This document shows, in pieces, positions 29,072 through 40,022 of a stretch of 64,000 nucleotides of DNA. Source of the DNA: Bremia lactucae (Eukaryota > Oomycota > Peronosporomycetes > Peronosporales > Peronosporaceae); assembly GCF_004359215.1 (NCBI RefSeq), contig NC_090611.1, positions 705,818-769,817 of the forward strand, in the 5' to 3' direction. The notes under the pieces are model-generated. The model was not told the DNA's origin, did no database searches, and saw nothing but the letters and a program-made list of their open reading frames with translations. The position numbers were made by a program, and so were the translations under genes. Position 1 is the stretch's first letter, and each line of letters opens with the position of its first letter.

Positions 29072-31865
29072 ATGAGCAGCGCGAATGGACAGACGATCAC
29101 TGTTTGTGGCAACGTCTTTCGGTGCGTATGGCAAGGCAATTTCATCCTTTTCAAAATGTCTCGAAAGCTTGTGTACCCAGCTAAACTTGGACTAAAATGT
29201 TGCATAATCTGATACAGCTTGGTCGAAATGATCGGCCGTGGCTCGTACGGCACCGTACGGCGTAAATTTTTTTGGGATTTGGTTCAACTTAAGTGACAAA
29301 ATGCCTCCTGATGGTTAACATTGACGTTGTAGGTGCATAAAGCAATCAATCTGTCCTCCGGAGCTGCTGTGGCCGTCAAGATGATTGGCAAGGAAAAATT
29401 GCGTCGGCCGCATGAGCGTCAAAGCATTGAAAAAGAAATTGAAACTATGCGCGTGGCCGTGGAACAGTTTGAGAATGGTCATCCCCACATTGTACGTCTG
29501 TTGTGCACCAAAGAGTCGCAGCAACACATATTTATTGTGCAGGTTAGTATCCACTCTTAAATATGAAGTGGCAACGATAGTCTTTTTACAATTATTTTTT
29601 GTAGGAATACTGTGCAGGTGGAGATATTGCCCAACTTATGAAGACCACCGATGGGTTGACAGAGACGCAAGCGAGGCTTTATATGTCGCAGTTGGGTACG
29701 TGGTAACGGCTAATGAAAGTGACAAAGACTCTTTTTTTAAGCTGTGGCGTGTGGATAAAGCGTCAGGATTGCAGTTTCTTCGGTCGCAAAATGTAGTACA
29801 TCGTGACCTCAAACCGGCCAATTTATTGCTATCATCTCGTAATCCTGCAACAGCCAAGTTAAAAATTGGCAAGTAGAAAATTAGTTGCAAACATATTCTA
29901 ACATCATGACCTCTGACAGTCTTGTAGCGGATTTTGGGTTTGCACGTGAGTTAGAATCAGAAATGATGGCCGAGAGTGTTGTGGGGTCGCCGCTTTACAT
30001 GGCACCAGAGCTTTTGGAATACAAATGCTATGATGCCAAAGCAGACTTGTGGTCAGTTGGGATTATCCTGTACGAGATGCTGGCGAACGAGCATCCGTTT
30101 CTTGTCGTTGATAAAGTCCACGCAACCAATCATCTTGCTCTGCGTCGAAATATATATCGCTACTATGAATGCTTTGGCCACGTTCGCTTTCCAAAGAAAA
30201 TCAAGGTTTCTCTCGAGTGTGAGCAGCTTGTGGCAGCGCTATTGCAGGTCGATCCTCGCAAACGCATTTCGTTCGAAGATTATTTCCGAGCTCCGTTCTT
30301 GTTGCCTCCTGCTCCGTCAGACACTGACTTGCCCTTTGACACCGCGGGTTTGGATAGCTCGGAGACCAAGCAGCCACTTGTTGCTGAAAAACAAACGGAA
30401 TATGGTATGTTTGTATTGTAAGTTTTTATATATAAGTTGATTAAAATTGTGTTTTGTGAAGAGGATTGGGCGACCTTTAGTGACGAGTATGTAATGGTTG
30501 AAAGCGAATACGAAGACGTAGGACGAAAGGTTTTAAACAGCCAGGACCTTAACGTGGATTTGGATGCCAAGGTTAGGATTACTTGAAAACTATGTTTGAC
30601 TCTTTAGGGACCTTGCGAATATCCTCTTACATTGAATGTCGTCATGACAATGTAGCCAAAGCACCACACGAAGGAGTATATTCCTGAACGTGACTCAGGC
30701 TCCACCTTATGTGACGGTGGCATTGAGATCCGAGACATTGTCATTGATACGTCGTCCCCTCGACACGGAGGACCTGAAGCTGAAACGGCAAGATCTCCTG
30801 TTTTAAACACGCTGGAAGTGAAAGCAGGTATGATAGAACGCAACGCGAATGCAACAATGCCAAAAGACCATTGGCTCATTGGCGAGCGCCGCCAATGGGT
30901 CACGGATGACAATCGCCTTGAAGAGTTGCTGGGTATATGCTACAAGAGCTTTACTTGTGGCAGCGTGGCTCTATTCGTGCCTACGCCATTTGGAGACTAT
31001 ATTGCATTTCACGAAGGGTGTCCCCACTACTACTTGTCAGAGGAATCTATAGTTGCTTCTAAAAAACACGACAGGTACGTTCAAGTTCACCATCTCATGC
31101 CATGAAGCTGTACCGTTGTTCTTATAAGTTTATTTAATGTAGAAATCCGCCGTACGTTCTTGGCCACATTGTTTACATTGAAGACCATGAAACAAGTGAT
31201 GTGAGGCTGGCATTCTATTTCTTGTGTGTGTTCACAATAACTTATGGAATCTGTACTCGATGTATTATCGAATACTTTAGGAAAAAAATCCGTACTGTCT
31301 TCGTGAAGGGACCAAGTATCATGTAGCCTCGGTCACGCCTTTAGCAACTTCATCCCACAACGCAAATGGTAGTGTCGAGACGGCAGATAGCTCGGATGCA
31401 TCGCATGAATTGCCTCTCTCCCAAGTTCTGACAGGAAAAGCAGTGGTAACTGGTTATGAGGATGCTGGTCTGCATCAAGCTGAGAATGAATTAGGGTCCA
31501 CAGAGCACCAGCGAATATCATTTCGTAGTTTTCAGATTAGCTCGTTGGCATTATTTTTCCTCAAAGGAGGAAAACTGCCGTATGTAGCCTTTAACGATGG
31601 TGCTCCAAATTACTTCTTGGCAAACGAGTCGATTCAAGCAGCGACGTTAGGTGTTGGAAGTGATCGTACGCCACCGGCTTACATTTGTGGAGAAATTATT
31701 TTTATCGATACTTTTCAGGCGACGGAGGTATGATCTGTGTAATTTTCATGGATGCTTGAGAGGCGCTTACGGTAACTGTGTATATCGCAGGATTTTAATC
31801 CCTATCGTCTATCGTACGGAACGCGATTCTATGTTGTGACAGTTGTTTATCCTACGAGAACATAA
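29072..31865 (+). CDS. ATG1/ULK-type autophagy kinase fused to two ATG11/FIP200 Claw-like domains
   Basis: Eleven exons reconstructed: 29072-29121, 29218-29254, 29333-29542, 29605-29695, 29761-29868, 29928-30404, 30462-30571, 30656-31074, 31143-31200, 31281-31727, 31791-31865; 2082 bp, 693 aa, all joins in frame. Kinase (about 17-290): GRGSYGTV loop, VAVK (K45), HRDLKPANLLL (D145), DFGFAR (D167), GSPLYMAPE and YDAKADLWSVG, the ATG1/ULK pattern. Residues 332-337 read DEYVMV, like the LIR of ULK1. About 456-540 and 600-690 are two related domains (CPHYYLSEESI ... NPYCLREGTKYHV; APNYFLANESI ... NPYRLSYGTRFYV) that resemble the C-terminal Claw of ATG11/FIP200. The usual ATG13-binding MIT pair is not recognisable. 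It should phosphorylate autophagy proteins and perhaps bind cargo receptors directly. Kinase identity is strong; the Claw call is by motif. Intron 5 is GC-AG. Confidence 0.88.
29869..29927 (+). other. GC-AG intron in the ATG1-like gene
   Basis: The 59-bp intron begins GCAAGT and ends TTGTAG, with a TTCTAAC branch-like site near 29906. Only this splice restores the invariant DFG motif (ATT-G|CG-GAT-TTT-GGG). The nearby GT (GTAGAA at 29873) cannot keep the frame. Confidence 0.82.
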
Positions 31866-33550
31866 ATGATTATTATTTGAGAGAGGGCTTTTACATGTAT
31901 ATACAACGCCCGTTGACACAAGGCCAGTTAAAAAGACTTATAGGAAAGAAAAGGAGATAATCACAGTAGCTGAAAAATTATTAAAAAATGGCATACAGAT
32001 AACAAAATATTGAGGGCTAAAGCTGATATATTGTCAAATGGTTCCATTGGAGGAAAGTTCACAATCTGATAAATAATTGGCTTGTATTGTCGATTTCAAA
32101 GAAACTCCAAATTTCACGTTTCTTACAGTTTTTACCCCTTCTTCCCGCCCCACCCCTCTTTGCTACACAAGATTAAGAGTATCGACTGCGCTGGACGGGC
32201 AATTAGAACCAATTCACGCCACAGTCTCCATAGTTTGATTGTATTGAAGCTGCGCTATAGATGCTCACATTCACAGTACACACTAGCAAGCTCTCAATTG
32301 ATGCATGCGACTAACGATTAACCTAGTCCGCAGTTCTAATCTTGCAATTCGTCAAATATTTTTATGAAGTATCTCACACCGCGACACATTTCAGCAGCTC
32401 TGACATCTATTAAGAGAAAGCGCTTATTCACTATGCTTCTTTCCACCATCGAACGTGAGCAAGCTTCGGAAAATGCGATGCACACGCTCTGTACGCCTAA
32501 TACCTTTTGGGTTTTAATAATACCAGGGTTGCAACCATTTACCGTACAGCTCCGTCTGCTGTCAGCGCCGGGATCAAAGCGTACGGAAACCTTGGCTCTG
32601 TTCCACGTCAATGCTGCGAAGTTTCAACCCAAAAGTACAACGCAGAGAAGCGCAAATGGCTGCGTCGTTGTATAATCAGCAACCCACTTTCATGCTTGGA
32701 CTAGACCAAGCATGCTTGGTAAGGTAAAGTGTCACACGGTTATCAGCTGCTTGACAATTTGGCGAATCCTTCGAGAGTTCAACTACACATATAAAGTCAG
32801 TCTTTGTGGCTACATAGCAGGAAAGGTTGAATTGGTATTATACAACGCTATACTCCATGATAGGTCCTGTACGCCGCGCAATCAGTGTCAAACAATCGAA
32901 TAGTATGCGGTTCGAGAGTGAGACCAATTCTATTTATTGAACGCATTTTACTTTGACGTTTTGGACGAAGTATCATTTGATATTTACGGGGTGTTGAGAA
33001 AGCGAGGATATGCCTTAAAGGTAATCATAGCGATAATGTCATCTAGTGGAATTTTGTTTTAGCATTTTACGCTTTGATTACCATGAAGAGTCATGCTCTG
33101 CTTTAGAGCCTCAATTCGCAACAAAGAATCCTTGACCGCGGACTTGATCACATTAACTTGCTCAGGAAATTCGTCAAGAATTGCTAAATAACAGATGTTA
33201 TGTTGTGCAGATTGCAGCATCTACGTCTATAATTTAATTCAGAAACAGATGGATAATTTGGATTCGCGGGGGTTGCTCAATTGTGGTTGCCTATAACTCA
33301 TATTTGCCAATTGATGTGCTCAGACGCATATATTTGCACCACCTTGACAAAAGTTGCTGCGTAACATCGGTCACAATTGATTGGGCCTTCCTAACCTTGT
33401 CCATGCAGCTGCTCTAGTCCTGTCCGTCCGTGGGGATAACACAATTGCGTTGAAAATGAAAAAATGTGCAGCTGTTGCACTACTTGAACATGTAAAGTTG
33501 TGATTTGGCGTTGGGGCGTGACCAAACCTGAAGTGATGTGGTTGTGATAG
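31866..33550. other. Intergenic region without a recognised gene
   Basis: About 1.7 kb, AT-rich, with only short open frames. A frame around 32364-32700 is open on two plus-strand frames but shows no domain. No repeats recognised until the hairpin element at 33551. Confidence 0.55.
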
Positions 33551-33682
33551 TTACTGTGTGAGCAGTAACTGCTATATGTTGAATTTTTGCTTTCTATATA
33601 TATAATATATAACTATAGAAAGCATTTATATAATATATGTAGGACGAAATTTGACATTCAACAGTTACCGCTCACACAGTAA
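33551..33682. repeat. Short inverted-repeat element (MITE-like hairpin)
   Basis: The left arm (33551-33584) begins TTACTGTGTGAGCAGTAACTG and ends GTTGAAT; the right arm (33656-33682) is its reverse complement with one mismatch and a 6-bp gap. A second hairpin sits inside (33589-33598 pairs with 33614-33623, GCTTTCTATA). The total is 132 bp and non-coding. It looks like a small miniature inverted-repeat element; no clear target duplication. Confidence 0.7.
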
Positions 33683-34972
33683 GTATGCTTCACTGATGTT
33701 CTACTCGATAGGTTCTGGTATTATGTCTAATATGCAACAACTGCCCTATGTCTGCTTGCTTGAGTGCATCGTCCAACTCAATGAGTTGCTTTCATTACCG
33801 CCTAGCCAAAAAAAGGTGTTCCTGTGTCTTTTTATAAAGTTCGTTTAAAAATATATGTAAAGTGGATGTACTTGCTGTCCACTCGCCAAGGTATTCTGCT
33901 GAACGCGTCTGCGCAGATCTGTAAGACTTGAGACAGACGTTGACGAGGAAGAGTTCGCTACTTTCTTCAAAGTCGTCACCTCCTTGTTGCAATGCAGTTA
34001 ATGTACCAGCCTCGAGTGTAATTGTTGACGTGGAAGGCGACGGAGATGTTGGCAAGGAAATCGACATAGACCTGGATGGGTCAGGAGAAGTGGTGTTTTA
34101 GTGTTGGTCGGTGGCTGAAGGTCGGGCGGTTGCAGTGGACATGTGTAGGGTGACAAAGGGGTACCAGACAAGCGACATCGCGGTGTGTGAGATCTGGGTG
34201 GGTGGCCTTGCCAATAAATAACGCAGCGGCGTTTTCTGTACGCAGAATACGATTTAAGAAGAGAATCTGAAGAACGCTTACTTTTAAACTAATAATCAGC
34301 AAGCAAAAGAAATTGATCTTGATGAAAAGGAGATAGCCTTTTATAAAAATTGGAAAGGTATTTTGTAGCTTTTAAACCAATGATGTCAAGTAATCCTATT
34401 CAAATGCATGCGTCCTGCTAAATTTGTTGAAAGAAAGCTTCAACAGACACAGAGAAACCTTGTGAAGATGATCCTTGCAAAATGTATAGAATGCGTCCAA
34501 AACAAGGCTTATTTAAATTTACGGTCAGTATTAAATCATTTATTTAATATAATTTAAAAAATGAAAGCGTATTCAAGATATTTATTTAAAGTTCGTCTGC
34601 TGATTTAAAGGAACTGATTGATTGGAGGTAGTGACTCCGATCCAGGTGGTCATCACTCGTTTCTGAATACAAACAGATCTGGGCATCGATTCCTTTGCGT
34701 CAGGCTTACTATAAATACTACACCTTTACACTTCAAGTGTTTAATCAACTGTATGTTCAGATATGCCATCAAATTTGTTTAAGTCATCGCTATTTAGTGA
34801 CCAAAGCCACGAGTAGTACTTTTCGTGAGAAACGCTCCTCGTAAACAAAGTTGACGCGACTAGTAGAACGGCATGTCATTATGTCGCTTTAATTACTCAA
34901 TCGACAATACACCATGTCGTGTGCAAAAAATTAGCAGTCATGATCTAATTGCTACTGAATCGAGGCTGATAT
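33683..34972. other. Intergenic region without recognised features
   Basis: About 1.3 kb of AT-rich sequence with only short shadow frames. Nothing recognised. Confidence 0.55.
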
Positions 34973-35112
34973 ATACGATTAAGGCTGGTGGTTCATTCTT
35001 ATAAATTATGAATCCTGGTTCGGAGACTTTTTGCCATAGAATTCATACGATTAAGGCTGGTGGTTCATTCTTATAAATTATGAATCATTGTTCGGAGACT
35101 TTTTTTGCCATT
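34973..35112. repeat. Tandem duplication, 72-bp unit, two copies
   Basis: ATACGATTAAGGCTGGTGGT starts at 34973 and again at 35045. The copies match apart from a few changes (CCTGG versus CATTG, and two extra T in the second T-run). Confidence 0.9.
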
Positions 35113-35321
35113 ATCTTTTTCCTTTGAAGTACTAATTTGTTAGCCCCGTACGAGCTGTCATGTTTGAGAGTACTATAGTCCACGTACCAGGTTTACGTTC
35201 TGTCGATTAAATCTGGGATAGCACGCACTACGAGTGGGCCAGCGGCGCCGCCGCGGGAGAACTACCACCGCCGGATTGCGAACCGCCCGACCGAGAAGTA
35301 GGAGAGCAGCGATCCCAGCGC

Positions 35322-35819
35322 ATGAAGATCGAGGCTCTCCAGGCAAAATCGCAGCCTTGTATCGACAACACAGAATCTCAATCAGCTGCCTCTCCGGAGT
35401 TTGCGGACGTACTACAGCCTTCGTGGGCAGGCGGCACGTCTTTAAGTATGGGCATCTCTTCGAACAGTGCGCCTATCCCAAGTCATGCGGCGTCTCTGGG
35501 ACAGCCGGTTAAGATGGTTCGGCTGCAAGACAAGGATACAGTGCTGGTCGAGCTCGAAAAACGGCTCTCACCAACCTGGACGATAACACCAGCTAAGCTC
35601 TTTCCGAACGCCCACGACAAAGTCAAGGCTGATGATGAGCTTGTCCCACCCGAAACAAAATCGTTTTTCGAAACTGCGAGGAGCTGTTCCAATTATATGA
35701 GGGAGTATGTTTCACTTGTGATGCTCCTTACGCAACATGAGCTCCTATGCCATGAAGGCAAGTCGAAGTTCGTACAACACTTACGGTCCTTAAAGCCAAT
35801 TAGCAAACATAATCAGTAA
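35322..35819 (+). CDS. Hypothetical protein, 165 aa
   Basis: An open frame of 166 codons with low similarity to anything I recognise. It is Ser/Pro-rich at the start (SQSAASPEFADVLQPSW), then has a charged segment and a hydrophobic stretch (SNYMREYVSLVMLLTQHELL). The Arg-rich frame overlapping its 5' end (35234 onward) and its position in a repeat-rich block suggest it could be part of an old transposon, such as a gag, but no motif confirms this. No signal peptide or RxLR motif. Confidence 0.3.
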   Translation: MKIEALQAKSQPCIDNTESQSAASPEFADVLQPSWAGGTSLSMGISSNSAPIPSHAASLGQPVKMVRLQDKDTVLVELEKRLSPTWTITPAKLFPNAHDKVKADDELVPPETKSFFETARSCSNYMREYVSLVMLLTQHELLCHEGKSKFVQHLRSLKPISKHNQ

Positions 35820-38350
35820 ATTCAAATGGGCCAGGTTAAAACCAATTCATCTGTTGACGCATTTCCAAAACGGAACCATGCATCAATGAAGGAGGACAAC
35901 GGCCCCAGAAACACCGGCACACATACAAGACGTTGATAATGCTCAACCCAGCGTTGTACGTACAGGACATTGTGACTTTATGGGCATTTTCGCGTGCAGA
36001 CGGTCACCGCCAGAAGCGGTGGCCGGCTACGAGGCGGCACGTTTGACAAGGGGCATCAGCAGCGGGCCAGCGGAGGGTAGCATCGTCTGCAGGCACCTGT
36101 CATGGATTTCCAAGGTGTTTGGTAGGTTATATGGACAATAAAGGCTAGGTGAAAATTGAACTTGTTTCACACCTGCGCAGTGGACTTAATATTCGGCTGT
36201 GCGGCAGAGCACCGTAATATCAAGAAATACATCTTGTTAATAGCAGAACGAATGCGAGTGGACTAGGAGATGCTCAAGCGTTTTAATAATGTTAACGATA
36301 GATTTAGCTACAAAATTGCTTCAACGCTTTTTTTATGACAGAGCCACGATGCGTAACTTTCATTTGGCCGCCGTACCGTTTCGGGGCGTGGTACCATGTG
36401 CCAACATGCCTCCGCCAGCAAGTGATTTGTCTCATTTCAGTAGCTCGTCCGTGATGTAAATTGCATTGCTACCGAACGGAAGCAGGCGCTAGAGCTCCAT
36501 TACGTGACCCGGGTCACTGACGCTGGACGATATGCTGCGTGTTCTTAAGAGCAGTTATTGCGAAATTTAATATGGAAGACCTGTATAGCTGTACACCTCA
36601 CTCATTACTTCTACGGTAGAAAAATTGATGTTCAAGATGTCAAATTGTCCTTAATTATTGCGGGGGTCGTGCGACTCATATGGTTTAGCCGACCTATCAT
36701 TCTGAGGCACCCGGATGTTGGACGCCGTCTTCAGTGTTTGAATTACGGTGACTTTGTTAATTCCCCCTGTGAAGTTTCACGGAGCTTAATTGCCGTCTTA
36801 GTCAGGAGGGTTGCTACCGACCGCGAAATTGCGGGGTTTAAGGTTTGACAACGCCTTTCGGCGACTTTAAAGGAATTGCCGCTATCAGGCTGAAGCTTCC
36901 ACATAAAAGGATAAGAGGACACATGTAGCAGCGAAGCCTTCCTCAACCGCGGAAGGTTTGTTCACCACAACCCACTACCACGTTGCCTCGCGTCAACGCC
37001 CCCTTAACCTCTTTTAGGAGCCCAACGACCAGCACCAAAAAAAGAGTTGGGGGACGGACGGTCCGTCTGCTGGCGTAAGAAGTTATTCCGGAGGACTAGG
37101 ACCGGCTAGAAGCTCGATTGCCGTTAAAGCGGTTTCGCTGACCGAAGATGAACATTTCCCTTAGCCGTCTCCGTAGTCGGGTGCGAATCAGGAAATATCT
37201 CGTTGATTCCTGACGAGAGGTTCACGGTACCGAGTGCCTGAGGTTTAAGACGCTGATCAAGCTACTTATTCACCATCGCCTCATGTCGGTGGTGAATAAG
37301 CAGCTTGATCAGCGTCTTAGTCTCAGGTCACTTGTCCACCAGACCGCACAATGGATGAATCCACATCGGCCGGGTGATAAGGCTTTAGGGCAAGGTTAGA
37401 GCTCTAGTCATTCTTAAGTAGATAGAACGAGCTACGTTGCATCAAACGGTTTAGGATTGTCAGATCAGCTCGGATTTCCAGTTGCCCATGGCGGGCTTGG
37501 AACACGTGATGCAAAAGATTTACCCGCTATTGAAACGAGACTAAGACTGCGTCGGTAATAAATTCTGCTTCGGGAAATTGTATGGCAACGGCGTTAGCCC
37601 AGGCGGTGGCTAATTATGACCTGGTCGCAACAGGAAGCAGTTTTAAAGATGATTTTCGCTAGTGTCTAGCGCGGCTTGCTGAGCGGGTCTCCGATTTGGA
37701 TGAGAAATAATCACTACGCGTGTACAGCAACGCTGGTGAATGTGTTAAGCGGTTAAACAGGCAACGTCCCCGAGAATCCGCTAAACAATTATATTGGTAC
37801 CGCCATGACTTCGCCAACACCCCATTGACTCACCTCGTGGTTATTGCGAACATAGTTGGGGCAGTAGTGAATTCCATCGATTACGGGGAATTTCATTCAA
37901 CGTTCGATATTAGTGCTCGCGCACAATACGGACGGACGCCATTCGTGAGCCCGACCAGTGTACCGATCTAGCACCTTCACACGGGGAAATATACTCTTCG
38001 AGACAGATAAATACATTCCTTTCGAGTCTGCCAGTGCACTGACGCTATCACTGTATATAAAATTCAGGACCAGGACTTGCAGCTGGCTCTCAGATTTTGT
38101 GGCGACCACAACTTTCGTCCATAAGCTTCGAGTGAAATATCCTGCTCCATTAAGGAGACTAAAACGGGTTTACGGAGAAGAAGCCTTAAGAGTCCTTGAT
38201 GTCCTTTCGGCATTTCGATATTGCAGGGAAATAATGGACCCCGCTCTGGACGTGGGAGCGCTTCTCCACCACATCGTCACCAGCGGACCTATAGGCTGCT
38301 CAGTCTCGTAAATGAGATTCGGAAGCTTGTCGTCTACCGCTTCGGTAGTA
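35820..38350. other. Repeat-like region without recognised genes
   Basis: About 2.5 kb with scattered short frames of 60-117 codons on both strands. The plus strand around 37560-38310 has several short stretches of coding-like composition split by stops (for example KRLNRQRPRESAKQLYWYRH and a 117-codon frame at 37958-38311), suggesting a decayed element of unknown family. It includes the palindrome at 37237. Confidence 0.45.
37237..37327. repeat. Near-perfect palindrome with about 38-bp arms
   Basis: The left arm (37237-37275) starts CCTGAGGTTTAAGACGCTG and the right arm (37290-37327) is its reverse complement with about three differences; the loop is 14 bp. The RNA or single strand would form a stable hairpin. 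Confidence 0.85.
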
Positions 38351-38505
38351 ATTGGAAGCCTCTGATTAGCCGATGTAGTTACATCCAGGAACATCTATTT
38401 GACCGCCTCAAATTTTATTGGCAGCCTCTGCTTAGCCGATGTAGTCGTATGCGAGAACCTCTGTTCGACCGCCACGATGTGAATTGGGAGCCTCTGCTCA
38501 TATCC
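38351..38505. repeat. 66-bp tandem repeat, about 2.4 copies
   Basis: ATTGG(A/C/G)AGCCTCTG occurs at 38351, 38417 and 38483, exactly 66 bp apart, so the repeat keeps frame at 22 codons. On the minus strand it encodes repeats with the sequence QRLPI and follows the Gypsy-3 protease region; on the plus strand it encodes L-F-D-R repeats. Units differ by point changes. Confidence 0.85.
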
Positions 38506-38820
38506 GCTTCGGTGCTTGACGGGCCGAGATAGCCAGTCGATCTGCGGCTGATACCGTGATAGCCACGTATCCCAAGAATGCAATCGCATGCGTAGTTTTT
38601 TTTTGTAATTCAAAAACTCATCGTTGCTCGCAAAGCCATCAAAAGTGTATGGCAAAAAACCGTTTTGAGCGGAACACGTTGTGATTTGCCATCGGCGAGC
38701 TCGACAATAATGACACCCGGACCCTGTCGAACCGTGATGGTAGACGGGAGGGGGGTCAAATAGGAGGCACGAAAGAAGTTGTTCGAGGCACCAGAACAAC
38801 ACTCGGAGTGGTCGATTCAC
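38395..38820 (-). pseudogene. Gypsy-3 protease/RT-linker remnant
   Basis: The frame contains SWDTWLSRYQPQIDWLSR, matching the segment after the Gypsy protease (normally a GMPWL-x-RYxPxIDW motif). The usual protease Asp-Ser/Thr-Gly is not recognisable. It runs into the 66-bp tandem repeats. Confidence 0.65.
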
Positions 38821-38850
38821 TCCAGCAACGAAGATACTGATGATGATCAG

Positions 38851-39996
38851 TCATGACTCGTCGCGCATGGTGGTAACACTGACGTGAGAATGAGTCACTT
38901 TGGGACTAGGAGCCCGAGCTGCCACCGGGGTACCCGGGCTCCGTTTCTGCCCGTAGGGCGCCCCACCCACTGGGATTGCTCCTTTTATTGGCCGTGCCGT
39001 CGACGACACAGCATCTCCTCGTGAGTTGGCTGTGTTTATGGCCACCGGCGCGAGCGCGCGACAAATGACCGCACAATGGCTTGTCTTGCCGCATCGAAAA
39101 CACTTTATCGTGTTTTGACTGCGAATGTTGCAGCGTAAAGAGTAGCCTTCACCACGAAAGATGTCGATTGCGTCGAGATTCATTGGCTCTGGGCCAGGCA
39201 TCTGGGAAGATAGTGACGCTGCGTTTAAAAATGACGATGCGACAACGTGATCCTTACTAAGAGCGAGAGCAAATGCATCTTCGAGGGTCTTCGGCTCAGC
39301 ACGCGTGGACAGTAACGTGTCATGCCTTGCTGTATACCGAAGACGAAGACATGGACTTGCGAAGTCATGTCGATCGCCTGCGTGATGATACACGAAGCAA
39401 GGTGTCGTTTCCTTAAAACGTAATCACGCGTCGAGATATTGTCCTGTAGAAAGTAGAAGAAGCTTGCACGTAAGAGAGATTCGTCTTGTGGGGGCTCGAA
39501 TGCCAGTCGCAAGTCGCATTGGATGGCGTCCAGCGTGGGAAACGCGAGCTCCTACACGACGCGTTTCCCCTAGAGCCCATTCATTTGCTTTGCCTGACAG
39601 TCGAGATAGCAGACAGCTGACTTTGGTCGTCGGAGCGTTAATCAATCTTGACGCTGTTGCAATGTCAATCACGTGGAGCCATCTATTAAACGGGAGCCGG
39701 TCCAGACCATAACCGAGTACGTCAACGTCTCCATCTTAATAGCGTTGTACTGCCAAGGGGGCGAGTGTGTCGATACTAGCCGATTCGCTTGGGCAAGCTC
39801 GCGCACCATGTAGTTTTGAATAGCAGTGCGCTGTCGGTCGGACGTCGCTGTACTCAGCTGTGACGTCGCGACGATCTATCCAGACACGCCGCGAAGCGGT
39901 GTAGTGCCTGTCACGGAGGTGAGGAAAGTCTGCATGTTCCAGCGAGTCCACTTGAGCCACCGAAGACTCGTCCGTGCTCATCTTAAATCTGGTCAT
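38851..39996 (-). pseudogene. Gypsy-3 Gag remnant with zinc knuckle
   Basis: Three overlapping frames make up a broken Gag: an N-terminal piece (39996-39736), a capsid piece with SCLLSRLSGKANEWALG (39672-39424), and a C-terminal piece with MPGPEPMNLDAI and the CCHC knuckle CFRCGKTSHCAVIC (39393-38851). Frameshifts and a stop separate the pieces. Confidence 0.75.
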
Positions 39997-40022
39997 TAAG
40001 AGGATTACGAAGTGCTACTAGG

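Larger units (their letters stand above)
38395..40022 (-). mobile_element. Decayed Gypsy remnant (Gypsy-3), gag and protease region only
   Basis: On the minus strand, gag pieces (39996-38851) are followed by the protease/RT-linker region (38820-38395) and preceded by a PBS-like sequence and LTR-like DNA (40002-40800). RT and integrase are absent; the sequence to the left is unrecognised. Confidence 0.75.

Noticed and set aside
29885..30421. The kinase C-terminal frame as a separate gene starting at 29885
   Set aside because: It begins within the GC-AG intron; the exons before it encode the rest of the same kinase domain.
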